This document shows positions 24,886-35,686 of a DNA stretch of 64,000 nt, piece after piece. The stretch is from positions 1-64,000 of the forward strand of contig JAWKKA010000001.1 in the NCBI GenBank assembly GCA_041393495.1, in the 5' to 3' direction. Position 1 is the first letter of the stretch, and each line of letters starts with the position of its first letter. The translations under genes and the position numbers were made by a program. The notes below the pieces were generated by a model. The model was not told the origin of the DNA. It made no database searches and saw only the letters and a program-made list of their open reading frames with translations. The stretch is from RHKX01 sp041393495. GTDB taxonomy: Bacteria; Actinomycetota; Thermoleophilia; Solirubrobacterales; 70-9.

Positions 24886-26229
24886 TCAGCCCCCCTCCAG
24901 CGCCGCGATCGCGGCCTCGAGCTCGGCGCCGACGTCGATCGCGGCGTGGACGCCGCCGGAGACGATCTCACGGCCGCCGCTGATCACCGCCCGGACGTCG
25001 GCCGGGGCGGCGGCATAGACGAGCGACTCGAGCGCGTTCGCGGCGGCGGTCCCGGCCAGCCGCGGGCCGTCGAGCGCGACGTTGACGAGGTCGGCGCGCA
25101 TCCCCGCCGCGATCGAGCCGGCGTCGTCGCGGCCGATGCTCGCCTGTCCGCCCGCCGTCGCGGCGGCGAGCAGCTCGGCGGCGGAGTGGACGCCGCGACG
25201 CCCGCTCGCGAGGCGCTGGTCGAGCTCGAGCGCCCGCGCCTCCTCGAACGGGTCGATCAGCGCCTGCGAGTCGCTGCCCAGCGCCAGCGAGCAGCCCGCG
25301 TCGGCGAGCCGCCGGCCGTCACCGATCCCGTCGCCGAGGTCGCGCTCGGTCGTCGGGCAGATACAGCAGCAGGCGCGCGAGCCGCCGAGGAGCGCCACGT
25401 CGCCGTCGGTCAGATGGGTGGTGTGGACGGCGGTGAAGCGGGCTTCGAGGGCGCCGGCGTCGGCGAGGATCGCCGTCGGGGTGCGGCCGTGGGCGGCCAG
25501 CGCCGCCTCGTTCTCGGCCGGCTGCTCGGAGACGTGGGCGTGCAGCGGCCGGTCCCGTGCGCCCGCCCAGGCGGCGACCGTCGCCGCCGCGGCGGGATCG
25601 ACGGCGCGGACGCTGTGGATCGCGGCCCCGACGAGGGCGTCGCCAGGCGCGGTGAGATCGTCGACGCGCTCGGCCCAGACGGTGGCATCGCGGTCGCCGA
25701 ACCGGCGCTGTCGGGGCCCGAGCGGCTCGCCGATGCCGCCGGCGAGATAGCAGACGTCGAGCAGCGTCATCCGGATACCCGCCTGCGCGGCCGCCTCGAT
25801 CACGGCCAGCCCGAGCGCGTTCGGGTCCTCGTAGGGCTCGCCGCCGGGCCGGTGGTGGAGGTAGTGGAACTCGCCGACGGCGGTGATCCCGGCCAGCGCC
25901 ATCTCGCCGTAGCAGGCGCGGGCAAGCGCCCGGTAGCCATCGGGATCGATGCGCCCCGCGAGCGCGTACATGCGCTCGCGCCAGTCCCAGAACGAGCCGC
26001 CGCCGCGCTCCTGCGCGCGGCCGCGGAGCGCCCGCTGGAAGGCGTGCGAGTGGGCGTTGGCGAGTCCCGGGATCGTCAGCCCGTCGAGCCGCTCAGCCCC
26101 GGCCGGCGCGGCCGCCACGTCGGGTCGGACCGACGCGATCCGTTCGCCCTCGACCTCGACGAGGACCCCGGCCTCGGCCCGATCGCCGCCGAGCCAGGCG
26201 AGCTCGCACCAGAACGTTCGCCCGCTCAC
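24886..26229 (-). CDS. hutF: Formimidoylglutamate deiminase
   Basis: 447 residues, an amidohydrolase with the HSHAFQRALRGR motif near residue 60 that marks HutF, followed by WDWRERMY, EFHYLHH, HAHVSEQ, VHTTHLTD and LGSDSQALIDPFEE. It releases ammonia from formimidoyl-glutamate to give N-formylglutamate. This five-step route needs a following N-formylglutamate deformylase. The GTG start overlaps the stop of the deformylase-like gene (GTGA). A CCCIC cysteine cluster near residue 285 is unusual but not at the active site. Confidence 0.93.
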   Translation of the reverse strand: MSGRTFWCELAWLGGDRAEAGVLVEVEGERIASVRPDVAAAPAGAERLDGLTIPGLANAHSHAFQRALRGRAQERGGGSFWDWRERMYALAGRIDPDGYRALARACYGEMALAGITAVGEFHYLHHRPGGEPYEDPNALGLAVIEAAAQAGIRMTLLDVCYLAGGIGEPLGPRQRRFGDRDATVWAERVDDLTAPGDALVGAAIHSVRAVDPAAAATVAAWAGARDRPLHAHVSEQPAENEAALAAHGRTPTAILADAGALEARFTAVHTTHLTDGDVALLGGSRACCCICPTTERDLGDGIGDGRRLADAGCSLALGSDSQALIDPFEEARALELDQRLASGRRGVHSAAELLAAATAGGQASIGRDDAGSIAAGMRADLVNVALDGPRLAGTAAANALESLVYAAAPADVRAVISGGREIVSGGVHAAIDVGAELEAAIAALEGG

Positions 26230-26809
26230 GGGCCGTCCTCGCGCGCGAGCCGCTCGGTCAGCGCCTCCATCCGGCGCACGAACCCCTCGCGGTGGTGGCG
26301 GTCGAACTGCTCCCAGGTGCTGAAGCTGCGCGGGTCGGCGCGGTCGCAGAACAGGATCCCGTCGAGGTGGTCGACCTCGTGCTGGAAGGTGCCGGCCGTC
26401 ATCCCGCTCGCCACCAGCTCGCGCTCGGCGCCGTCGCGGTCGCGGTAGCGGACCCGGACGCGGAGGTGGCGGGGGACCTCGCCGCGCAGGCCCGGGACCG
26501 AGAGGCAGCCCTCGTTGATCATGACGAGCTCCTCGCCGATCGGCTCGAGGACCGGGTTGACGATCACCGTCAGGGGAATCGGCGGCTTGTAGGGGTAGCG
26601 CCGGTTGGTGGGATCGACCTCGGCGAGCGCGATCCGCAGCGGCTCGCCGACCTGCGGCGCGGCGATGCCGGCGCCGTCGGCGGCACGCTTGGTCGCGATC
26701 ATCGCGTCGATCAGCTCCTGGACGGGGGCGGATGCGAGCTCGTCGGCGCCGACCTCGCGGGCCGGCTCGCGCAGCCGCGGATCGCCGATCGTGACGATCT
26801 CGCGGACGC

Positions 26810-26813
<4 letters not shown>
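26226..26813 (-). CDS. def: Peptide deformylase family protein inside the hut operon
   Basis: 195 residues with all three deformylase motifs: GAGIAAPQ (47-54), EGCLS (101-105) and HEVDH (145-149), so metal binding and catalysis look intact. The C-terminus is longer than in the E. coli enzyme, as in other actinobacterial members. Peptide deformylase removes formyl from N-terminal methionine. Here the gene is overlapped by hutU upstream and hutF downstream (both 4 nt), inside a histidine-catabolic operon that makes N-formylglutamate but has no recognisable zinc N-formylglutamate amidohydrolase. It may have been recruited to deformylate N-formylglutamate, or it may simply be the housekeeping enzyme in an unusual place. 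Confidence 0.85.
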
Positions 26814-28488
<1,675 letters not shown>

Positions 28489-28492
<4 letters not shown>

Positions 28493-30054
28493 TCGAGCGC
28501 TCCGATCGCGGCCTCGACGGCGGCGAGCACGGCGCCGCCCGCGGCCAGCCGCTCGACGGCGGCGAGCTCGGGGGCGAGGAAGCGGTCGGCGCCGGGACCG
28601 GGCACGGCCTCGCGCAGCGCCGCCAGCGCCGCGCCGGTGCCGGCGGCCGGTCGCAGCGGCGCCCGCAGCTCGAGCGCCCGCGCCGCGGCGGCGAGCTCGA
28701 CGGCGATGATCCGGGTCAGGTTGGCGAGCGAGCATCGCAGCTTGCGGGCGGCGCCCCAGCCCATCGAGACGTGGTCCTCCTGCATCGCGCTGGTCGGGAT
28801 CGAATCGACGCCGGCGGGCGCCGCGAGCCGGCGGTTCTCGGCGACCAGCGCCGCCTGCGTGTACTGGGCGATCATCAGCCCGGAGTCGACGCCGGGGTCG
28901 GCGGCGAGAAACGGCGACAGCCCGTGCGAGCGGCTCGCGTCGAGGAGCCGATCGGTGCGCCGCTCGGCGATCGCGCCGGCCTCGGCGGCGGCGATCGCGA
29001 GCAGGTCGCAGGCGATCGCGACCGGCGCCCCGTGGAAGTTCCCGCACGACTCGACGCGGCCGTCGGGGAGGACCATCGGGTTGTCGATCGCCGAGCGCAG
29101 CTCGGCGTCGGCGGTGGCCTCGGCGCTCGCGAGCGCGTCGCGGGCGGCGCCGAGCACCTGCGGCGCGCAGCGCAGCGAGTAGGCGTCCTGGACGCGCGGG
29201 TCGTCGGTGCGGTGGCTGGCGACGATCTCCGAGCCGTCCAGCAGGCGCCGCAGGTTCGCGGCCGAGCGCTGCTGGCCGGGCTGGGGCCGGAGGGCGACGA
29301 GGTCGGCGGCGAAGGCGCGGTCGGTGCCGAGCAGGGCCTCGACCGACATTGCCGCGGCGACGTCGGCGAGCCGCAGCAGCGCCGCGAGGTCGGCGCAGGC
29401 GAGGACCAGCATCCCGAGGATCCCGTCGGTGCCGTTGATCAGCGCCAGGCCTTCCTTGGCGCTGAGCGCAAGCGGCTCGAGGCCAGCCGCGGCGAGCGCC
29501 TCGCCGCCGCCGATCCGACGGCCGTCCGGAGCCTCGGCCTCGCCCTCGCCGACGAGGACGAGCGCGCAGTGGGCCAGCGGGGCGAGATCGCCGCTGGCTC
29601 CGAGCGAGCCGTGCTCGGGGACGACCGGCGTGATCTGTGCGTTGAGCAGGGCGACGATCTGCTCGGCGACCGCGGGCCGGGTGCCCGAATAACCCATCGC
29701 GAGGGAACGCGCCCGCAAGAGCATCATCGCCCTGACGACCTCGCGCTCGACCGCCGGGCCCATCCCGGCAGCGTGCGAGCGCAGCAGCGAGAGCTGCAGC
29801 TGCTCTCGCGCGGCGGCCGGGATCGCCGTCGTTGCCAGCGACCCGAACCCGGTCGAGATGCCGTAGGCGGGCTCGCCGCCCGCCGCGAGCCCGGCGACCG
29901 CCGCCGCCGAGCGCTCCATCGCCTCCATCGCCTCCGGCCCGATCGCGACGGCGGCATCCGTCCGGGCGACGGCGACGACCTCGTCGGGCCGCAGCCCGTC
30001 GGCGCGGAGCGTCAGCCCGGCCGCAGCGATCTCAGCTCCTTCCGCGGCGCCCAT
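28489..30054 (-). CDS. hutH: Histidine ammonia-lyase
   Basis: 521 residues. The MIO prosthetic group forms from Ala-Ser-Gly in HGSLGASGDLAPLAH (about residue 150); YGISTGFGSL, NGTDGILG, QDAYSLRCAPQ and QEDHVSMG are also conserved. It deaminates histidine to urocanate and leads the operon. I chose the ATG at 30054: the alternative ATG at 30066 lies inside a TATGCT hexamer that reads as the -10 box, 7 nt before 30054, so the transcript would start after 30066. The IclR gene lies upstream on the same strand but at a distance of 142 nt. Confidence 0.95.
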
Positions 30055-30061
30055 CCGCCTG

Positions 30062-30067
30062 AGCATA
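30062..30067 (-). promoter_or_regulatory. -10 hexamer TATGCT for the hut operon
   Basis: Minus-strand TATGCT, 7 nt before the hutH ATG at 30054; leaderless-type. No Shine-Dalgarno sequence is seen. Confidence 0.55.
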
Positions 30068-30114
30068 GGCCGAAACCGCCCCGGCGCGGGAATCGCGCGA
30101 CCGTCTCCGGCAGG

Positions 30115-30174
30115 GCGGGCACTGCCGGCGCGGGACGGGCGGAGGCGGGCACTGCCGGCGCGGGACGGGCGGAG
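30115..30174. repeat. Two perfect 30-bp direct repeats upstream of hutH
   Basis: The unit gcgggcactgccggcgcggg plus acgggcggag occurs at 30115-30144 and 30145-30174 without a mismatch. It lies between the iclR stop (30197) and the hut promoter, so it could be a regulatory duplication or simple slippage. Confidence 0.75.
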
Positions 30175-30196
30175 TCGGCCCCGACCACGGCGACCG

Positions 30197-30991
30197 TCAG
30201 GCGCCGAGCTGCGCCTCGCCGTCCCGTGCCGCCGAGAGGACGAGGCGAGCGAGGTCGCGGACCGCGGACTTCGAGTAGCGGGCGGTCGGCGCCGCCAGCC
30301 CGATCGAGGCGAGCGGCTGGCCGTTGACGACGATCGGCGCCGCCAGGCCCCAGGCGCCGGCGTTGTTCTCCTCGTAGCTGGAGGCCCAGCCCCGGCGCCT
30401 GATCCTGGCGAGGTCCTCGCGCAGCACGTCGGCGTCGGTGATCGTGCCGGGCGCGAGCTTCTCGAGCGGATGTGCGAGCGCTTCGGCGATCAGCGGCTCG
30501 CCGAGGAACGCGAGGATCGCCTTGGCGGAGGCGCCGGCGTGGATCGGGGTGACGCGACCGATCTGGATCGTCAGGCGAAGGTCGTGGGTCGCCTCGATCC
30601 GGTCGATGCAGAGCGAGCCGTGATGGGCCTCGTCGTAGATGTTGAGGAGCACCGTCTCGCCGGTGGCGCGGCCGAGGTCGCGGAGCACCGGCGCCATGCG
30701 GGAGCGGAGGTCGACCGACGCCATCGCCCGGCGGCCGAGGTCGACGGCGGCGAAGCCGAGCCGGTAGCGGGAGTCGATCCGGGCCAGGTAGGAGCGGCTC
30801 TCGAGCGCGCGGATGATCCGGTGCGCCGTCGCGGTCGGCATCCCGAGCTCGCGTGAGATCTCGCTCACCGACCAGGACGGGTGCTCGACCGTGAACAGAT
30901 CGAGGACCCGGAGCGTCTTCTCGAGGACCTTCGGGCCGGTGGCGGCGTTGCCGCGTGCTGCTGTCTTCCTGCTGGTCGTTGTCGGCTCCAT
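30197..30991 (-). CDS. IclR-family transcriptional regulator
   Basis: 264 residues from the ATG at 30991. The winged helix-turn-helix (about 20-85) contains WSVSEISRELGMPTATAHRII; the C-terminal effector domain has TVLLNIYDEAHHGSLCIDRIE, IHAGASAKAILAFL, and SSYEENNAGAWGLAAPIV. It is divergent from the SDR-Mo-hydroxylase operon, and the CTCTCAC-ATC-GTGAGAG palindrome between them is the obvious target; the same site reappears at 36388. It probably senses a substrate or intermediate of that pathway. An upstream ATG at 31036 is less likely because a TACCGT -10 hexamer (31004-31009, minus) lies inside that extension. Confidence 0.9.
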   Translation of the reverse strand: MEPTTTSRKTAARGNAATGPKVLEKTLRVLDLFTVEHPSWSVSEISRELGMPTATAHRIIRALESRSYLARIDSRYRLGFAAVDLGRRAMASVDLRSRMAPVLRDLGRATGETVLLNIYDEAHHGSLCIDRIEATHDLRLTIQIGRVTPIHAGASAKAILAFLGEPLIAEALAHPLEKLAPGTITDADVLREDLARIRRRGWASSYEENNAGAWGLAAPIVVNGQPLASIGLAAPTARYSKSAVRDLARLVLSAARDGEAQLGA

Positions 30992-31003
30992 CTTCGGCGG
31001 CTC

Positions 31004-31009
31004 ACGGTA
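31004..31009 (-). promoter_or_regulatory. -10 hexamer TACCGT for iclR
   Basis: Minus-strand TACCGT, 12 nt before the ATG at 30991. It sits back to back with the SDR promoter. Confidence 0.4.
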
Positions 31010-31016
31010 TCCGGGG

Positions 31017-31044
31017 TTGCGGATTCCGGCGGACATGTTATCGT
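31017..31044 (+). promoter_or_regulatory. Promoter of the SDR-Mo-hydroxylase operon
   Basis: TTGCGG (31017-31022) and TATCGT (31039-31044) with 16-nt spacing give a reasonable -35/-10 pair. Initiation near 31051 would place the IclR palindrome just downstream of the start site, suited to repression. The leader has an AGAGGAGACGGAG ribosome-binding region. Confidence 0.5.
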
Positions 31045-31066
31045 CACGCTCAGAACGTGAGAACCT

Positions 31067-31083
31067 CTCTCACATCGTGAGAG
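31067..31083 (+). promoter_or_regulatory. IclR operator: CTCTCAC-ATC-GTGAGAG
   Basis: A perfect 7-bp inverted repeat with 3-nt spacer. An additional half-site, AACGTGAGAAC, lies at 31054-31064. The reverse complement of the same core is found at 36388-36403. Confidence 0.75.
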
Positions 31084-31103
31084 GGGTTGGAGAGGAGACG
31101 GAG

Positions 31104-31943
31104 ATGGCTGACGGCGCGACCAGCGGGACCGAGGCGGTGCCGACCCGGGAGCGACCCCTCGACCTCTACGGCAAGGTCGCGGTCGTCACCGGGGCCGCCA
31201 AGGGAATGGGCGGTCCGATCTGCAGGGCCCTGGCGGAGGAGGGGGCCGACCTCGTCCTCGCCGGCCGCGACATGGATGCGATCGAGGCCCACGCCGCCGA
31301 GCTCGCCGCCGAGTTCCCCGACAGCGAGCGGATCACCGTCCGCTGCGACGTCACCAACGAGGCAGAGACCGTGGCGCTGGCGGCGGCGGCAACCGACCGG
31401 TTCGGGAAGATCGACATCCTCGTCAACACCGCCGGGGTGATCGGCCCGATCGAGACGCCGGCCCAGGAGTACCCGGTCGACGAGTTCCGGTTCGTCCTCG
31501 ACGTCAACGTCGTCGGCACCTTCCTGCCCAGCCGGGCCGTGATCCCGGCCCTGATCGCGGGCGGCGGCGGCCGGATCATCAACATCGCCGGCACCTCCGG
31601 CCTGCGCGGCTACCGCAACCGGGCCGGCTACTCCTCGTCGAAGTGGGCGGTGCGTGGGCTGACGCGAACGCTCGCGCTCGAGCTCGGCCCGCATGACATC
31701 ACCGTCAACGCGATCTGCCCGAACGTCACCAACGGCGAGCGGATGGACAAGATCGTCAGCGGGAAGGCGGAGCGGCTCGGCAAGACCTTCGACGAGGTCT
31801 ATGCCGACTTCGCCTCGCAGACGGCGCTCGGCCGGTTCATCGACGAGGTCGATATCGCCGAGGCCGTGCGCTTCTTGGCCTCCGACCGGGCCCGCAACAT
31901 CACCGGGCACGACATCGTCGTCGACGCGGGCTGGGACGTCTGA
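31104..31943 (+). CDS. Short-chain dehydrogenase/reductase
   Basis: 279 residues starting at an ATG with a clear ribosome-binding site. The cofactor motif TGAAKGMGG is near residue 29, NTAGVIGP near 108, and the catalytic pair is in GYSSSKWAVRG (Tyr 176, Lys 180). Classical SDR, NAD(P)-dependent oxidation of an alcohol or reduction of a ketone. First gene of the IclR-controlled operon with the molybdenum hydroxylase, so it probably processes a hydroxylated intermediate. Longer upstream frame crosses the operator and is rejected. Confidence 0.88.
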   Translation: MADGATSGTEAVPTRERPLDLYGKVAVVTGAAKGMGGPICRALAEEGADLVLAGRDMDAIEAHAAELAAEFPDSERITVRCDVTNEAETVALAAAATDRFGKIDILVNTAGVIGPIETPAQEYPVDEFRFVLDVNVVGTFLPSRAVIPALIAGGGGRIINIAGTSGLRGYRNRAGYSSSKWAVRGLTRTLALELGPHDITVNAICPNVTNGERMDKIVSGKAERLGKTFDEVYADFASQTALGRFIDEVDIAEAVRFLASDRARNITGHDIVVDAGWDV

Positions 31944-31944
31944 G

Positions 31945-32823
31945 GTGTTCCCGCGGCCGTTCGACTACGTGTGCCCCGAGAGCGTCCCTGACGCCCTCGG
32001 GGCGCTCGCCTCCGACGGCGGCGAGGCGCGGGCGCTCGCCGGCGGGCAGAGCCTCGTGCCGATGATGAGCCTCGGCCTCGCGGCGCCGGAGCGGCTCGTC
32101 GACATCGGCCGGCTGCCGCTGGCCGGCGCCGAGCGGAGCGGAGCCACGGTCCGGCTCGGTGCCCTGACCCGCCACCGCGAGCTCGAGCGCAGCGCCGAGC
32201 TGGCCGGGATGGCGCCGCTCGCCGCCGAGGCCGCCCGCTTCATCGGCAATCCGCGGGTCCGCAACCGGGGGACGCTCGGAGGCAGCCTCAGCCACGCCGA
32301 TCCGGCCTCCGAGCTCGGCACGGTCGTGCTCGCCTACGGCGGCCGGGCGATCGTGACCGGGACGGGCGGCGAGCGCGCGGTCGCGTTCGATGACTTCTTC
32401 CACGGCTTCTTCGCGACGGCGGTCGGCGAGGGCGAGCTGCTCACCGCCGTCGAGCTCGACGTCCCCGGCGACGGCAGCGGCCACGGCTTCCATGAGGTCG
32501 CCGGCCGTGCCGACGACTTCGCGATCGCCGCCGCCTCCGCGGTCGTCACGCTGGACGCGAGCGGCGCGAGTTGCGCCGAGGCCCGGCTCGCGCTCGCCGG
32601 CGTCGACGATCGGCCGCGCCGGATCGCCGCGGGCGAGGAGCTCTGCCGCGGCGCCGTCCTCGACGGGCCGCTGCTCGAGCGGGTGGCCGCCGCGGTCGCC
32701 GATGCGGTCAGCCCCGAGACCGACGCTTTCATCTCCGCGAGCTACCGGAAGCGGGTGGCCGGCGCCTGCGCGGCGCGAGCGCTCGGGGCGGCATGGGAGC
32801 GAGCGGGAGGAGGTGCCCGATGA
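31945..32823 (+). CDS. FAD-binding (medium) subunit of molybdenum hydroxylase
   Basis: 292 residues, GTG start one base after the SDR stop. FAD-binding signatures are AGGQSLVPMMSLGLAAPERLVDI (in parts) and GNPRVRNRGTLGGSLSHADPASEL. CoxM/XdhB-like. It transfers electrons from the iron-sulfur subunit to an acceptor. The downstream 4-nt overlap (ATGA) with the iron-sulfur gene gives the order medium-small-large found in many CoxMSL-type operons. Confidence 0.9.
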   Translation: MFPRPFDYVCPESVPDALGALASDGGEARALAGGQSLVPMMSLGLAAPERLVDIGRLPLAGAERSGATVRLGALTRHRELERSAELAGMAPLAAEAARFIGNPRVRNRGTLGGSLSHADPASELGTVVLAYGGRAIVTGTGGERAVAFDDFFHGFFATAVGEGELLTAVELDVPGDGSGHGFHEVAGRADDFAIAAASAVVTLDASGASCAEARLALAGVDDRPRRIAAGEELCRGAVLDGPLLERVAAAVADAVSPETDAFISASYRKRVAGACAARALGAAWERAGGGAR

Positions 32824-33371
32824 AGGTCGAGTTCACCCTCAACGGGGCGGCGCAGCGCGTCGAGGTCCCCCCGCACTGGACCCTCCTGCGAATGCTCCGC
32901 GACGCCGCCGGCCGCACCGACGCCAAGCACGGCTGCGGCGAGGGGGTCTGCGGCGCCTGCGCCGTCCTCGTCGACGGCGTCGCGGTGAACTCCTGCTCGG
33001 TGCTGGCGCCACAGGTCGCGGGCGCGAGCGTCGAGACGGTCGGCGGCCTGACCGAGGGCGACAAGCTGCATCCGCTCCAGGCCGCGATGGTCTCCCGCGG
33101 AGCCGTGCAGTGCGGCTTCTGCACGCCGGGGATGGTGCTGAGCGCGCTCGAGGCGGTCCGGATCGGCGCCGCCGGCGACGACGCGGAGATCCGCCACAAC
33201 CTCGCCGGCAACCTCTGCCGGTGCACGGGCTACGGCAAGATCGTCGCTGCCGTCGCCGAGTACCGCGACGGCAGGGCGCCGGAGGACTTCCCGGCTGAGG
33301 CCGGCGAGCACGAGCACCGGCCCGAGGGCGGCGGCAGCGCCGCCTCGCCGGGTGTGGGGGTCGGACATTGA
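32820..33371 (+). CDS. 2x[2Fe-2S] (small) subunit of molybdenum hydroxylase
   Basis: 183 residues. The plant-ferredoxin-type cluster is bound by CGEGVCGACAVLVDG (about 39-53) plus the Cys in VNSCSV; the second cluster by QCGFCTPGM and LCRCTGYGKI (about 98-145). After residue 155 there is an unusual His/Glu/Gly-rich tail of about 28 residues. It passes electrons from the molybdenum site to FAD. Start overlaps the FAD subunit stop; its own stop overlaps the large-subunit TTG start. Confidence 0.92.
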   Translation: MKVEFTLNGAAQRVEVPPHWTLLRMLRDAAGRTDAKHGCGEGVCGACAVLVDGVAVNSCSVLAPQVAGASVETVGGLTEGDKLHPLQAAMVSRGAVQCGFCTPGMVLSALEAVRIGAAGDDAEIRHNLAGNLCRCTGYGKIVAAVAEYRDGRAPEDFPAEAGEHEHRPEGGGSAASPGVGVGH

Positions 33372-35686
33372 GCGGGGTCGAGGTCAAGGCCGGCGGGCGC
33401 GTCATCGGCGCGGGGATCGCCCGCCACGACGCGATCGAGAAGGTCCAGGGCCGCACCTCCTACGCGGCCGATCACGCATTGCCGCGGATGCTGCACGCGA
33501 TGCTGAAGCGCTCCGACTACGCGCACGCGCGCCTGGTCAGCGTCGACACCTCCGCCGCCGAGGCGATCGAAGGCGTCGTCGCCGTCTACACCGCCGCCGA
33601 CGTTCCCCAGAACACGGTCTGGGTCGACGTCCCCGGGCAGACGCTCGAGGTCGGCGCCCTGAAGGCGCGCTCGAACGTCCTCGCCGACGAGGTCGTCCGC
33701 TACCACGGCGAGCCCGTGGCGCTCGTCGCCGCCGAGACCGAGGACGCGGCGCTGGCGGCCCGCGACGCGATCGTCATCGACTACGAGCCGCTGCCGGTCG
33801 TCGACGATCCCGAGCACGCGCTCGACGCCGACGCTCCCCAGGTGCACGAGAGCGGCAACCTGCTCGCCGAGTGGGAGCTCGAGGAGGGTGACGTCGAGGC
33901 CGGCTTCGCGTCGGCGTCGGCGATCGTCGCCGAGGAGTACCGGACCCAGTTCATCGACCACGCCTACCTCGAGCCGGAGGCCGGCGTCGCCTGGCGCGAC
34001 ACCGACGGCGTGATAACGATCCGCGCCGCGACCCAGGTCGTCGAGCACTTCCGCGACGTCGCCCGCATCCTCGAGCTCCCCGACAACAAGGTGCGGCTGA
34101 TCACGCCCTACGTCGGCGGCGGGTTCGGCGGCAAGGAGGACATGACGGTCGAGCCCTACCTCGGGATCGTCGCCGCGCTGACCGGGCGACCGGTGCGGAT
34201 GGTCTGGAGCCGCCAGGAGTCGCTGACCGCGCGGCAGAACCGCCACGCGGTCCGGATGCGGTACCGGACCGGGGCCGACGCCGAGGGCCGGCTCGTCGCG
34301 ATGGACATCGACATCCTCTCCGACGGCGGCGCCTACGCGCTGTTGAGCGCGCTCGTCCTCCTCTACTCGACGACCTGCGCCGCCGGGCCCTACCGCTGCC
34401 CGAACGTGAAGATCAGGGCCCGGACCGTGTACACGAACCACACCCCGTGCAGCGCGATGCGCGGCTTCGGCGGGATGCAGGTGGTGCTCGGCTACGAGGG
34501 CCAGATGGATCGCCTCGCCCGCGAGCTCGGGATCGACGCGCTCGAGATCCGCCGCCGCAACTTCGTCGAGCGCGGCGACACGCTGCCGATCGGCCAGGAG
34601 CTGGAGACGGTCGTCGAGCTGCCGGCGCTGATCGACGCGGTCAGCGAGCGGGCCGGCGAGCCGCCGCAGCCGGACGGGCCGCGTCGCGCGGTCGGCCGCG
34701 GCTACGCCTGCAACCTGCAGTCCTACGGCCGCTGCATCTGGCTCAACGACTGGTCGAGCGCCTGGGTCGGCTTCGAGCTCGACGGAACGCTGGTGATCAG
34801 GATCGCCGTCCCCGACATCGGTGGCGGCCAGGCCTCCTCGCTGATCCAGATCGCCTCCGAGGTGCTCGGCGTGCCGCCGCAGCGGATCACGATCCACATC
34901 GGCGACTCGGCCCTGAACCCGCTCACCGGCACGACCACGGCGACCCGCCAGCTCTACATGTCCGGCAACGCGGTCCTGAAGGCGGCGCGCGAGCTGCGCG
35001 CGGCCCTCGCCGGGGTCGCTGCCGGGCTGCTCGAGGTCGACGCCGAGCGGGTCGAGTTCGGCCCCGGCGGCGTCGGCGAGGGTGGCGGCCGGACGCTGCC
35101 GTTCGAGGAGCTGCTCGCCGCCGCCGCCTCGGTCGACGTGCCCTGGCACGTCCTCGCCACCCACCACGCTCCGAAGGGGGTCCCGTGGCAGGCCGACGAG
35201 AGCTGGCGGGGGCGGGTCTTCCCCGATTTCACCTATGGCTGTCACGCCGTCGACGTCGAGGTCGACCTCGACACCGGTCAGGTCCGGCTGCTGCGCTACA
35301 TCGCCGGCCACGACGTCGGCCAGGCGATCAACCCGACCTCGGTGGAGGGCCAGATCGAGGGCGCCGTGGCGATGGGGCTCGGCTACGCGCTCTCCGAGCG
35401 GGTCGTCTTCGAGGAGGGGCAGAACCTGACCGCGACCTTCGCCCAGTATCTGATCCCGACCGCCGTCGAGATGCCCGCGATCGAGTCGGTCGTGCTCGAG
35501 AGCGGCGAGGGAATGGGCCCGTTCAACGCCCGCGGGATCGGCGAGCCGCCGATCGGGCCGCCGGCTCCGGCCGTGGCCGCGGCAATCCACGACGCCTGTG
35601 GCATCGAGCTGACCGAGCTGCCCTTCACCCCCGAGCGGGTTGTCGGCGCGCTGCGGGGCGGGGAGGCCGGCGATGGCCCGGGTTGA
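33368..35686 (+). CDS. Molybdenum-binding large subunit of a xanthine dehydrogenase-family hydroxylase
   Basis: 772 residues, TTG start (TTGA overlap). Molybdopterin-binding features: YVGGGFGGKEDM (about 250), SAMRGFGGMQ (about 362), GTTTATRQLYMSG, and GIGEPPIGPPAPAVAAAI near 725 with the catalytic Glu. The signature loop of CO dehydrogenase (AYxCSFR, or AYRGAGR in form II) is absent; the place reads PCSAMRGFGGMQ as in purine, nicotinate and other heterocycle or aldehyde hydroxylases. So this is not a CO dehydrogenase. Inserts oxygen from water into a C-H bond next to nitrogen or of an aldehyde. The XdhC and MocA genes downstream fit a molybdenum-cytosine-dinucleotide cofactor. Confidence 0.9.
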   Translation: MSGVEVKAGGRVIGAGIARHDAIEKVQGRTSYAADHALPRMLHAMLKRSDYAHARLVSVDTSAAEAIEGVVAVYTAADVPQNTVWVDVPGQTLEVGALKARSNVLADEVVRYHGEPVALVAAETEDAALAARDAIVIDYEPLPVVDDPEHALDADAPQVHESGNLLAEWELEEGDVEAGFASASAIVAEEYRTQFIDHAYLEPEAGVAWRDTDGVITIRAATQVVEHFRDVARILELPDNKVRLITPYVGGGFGGKEDMTVEPYLGIVAALTGRPVRMVWSRQESLTARQNRHAVRMRYRTGADAEGRLVAMDIDILSDGGAYALLSALVLLYSTTCAAGPYRCPNVKIRARTVYTNHTPCSAMRGFGGMQVVLGYEGQMDRLARELGIDALEIRRRNFVERGDTLPIGQELETVVELPALIDAVSERAGEPPQPDGPRRAVGRGYACNLQSYGRCIWLNDWSSAWVGFELDGTLVIRIAVPDIGGGQASSLIQIASEVLGVPPQRITIHIGDSALNPLTGTTTATRQLYMSGNAVLKAARELRAALAGVAAGLLEVDAERVEFGPGGVGEGGGRTLPFEELLAAAASVDVPWHVLATHHAPKGVPWQADESWRGRVFPDFTYGCHAVDVEVDLDTGQVRLLRYIAGHDVGQAINPTSVEGQIEGAVAMGLGYALSERVVFEEGQNLTATFAQYLIPTAVEMPAIESVVLESGEGMGPFNARGIGEPPIGPPAPAVAAAIHDACGIELTELPFTPERVVGALRGGEAGDGPG

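Noticed and set aside
33368..35686. Carbon monoxide dehydrogenase (CoxL)
   Set aside because: The diagnostic active-site loops of form I and form II CO dehydrogenase are absent; only the operon layout resembles cox.
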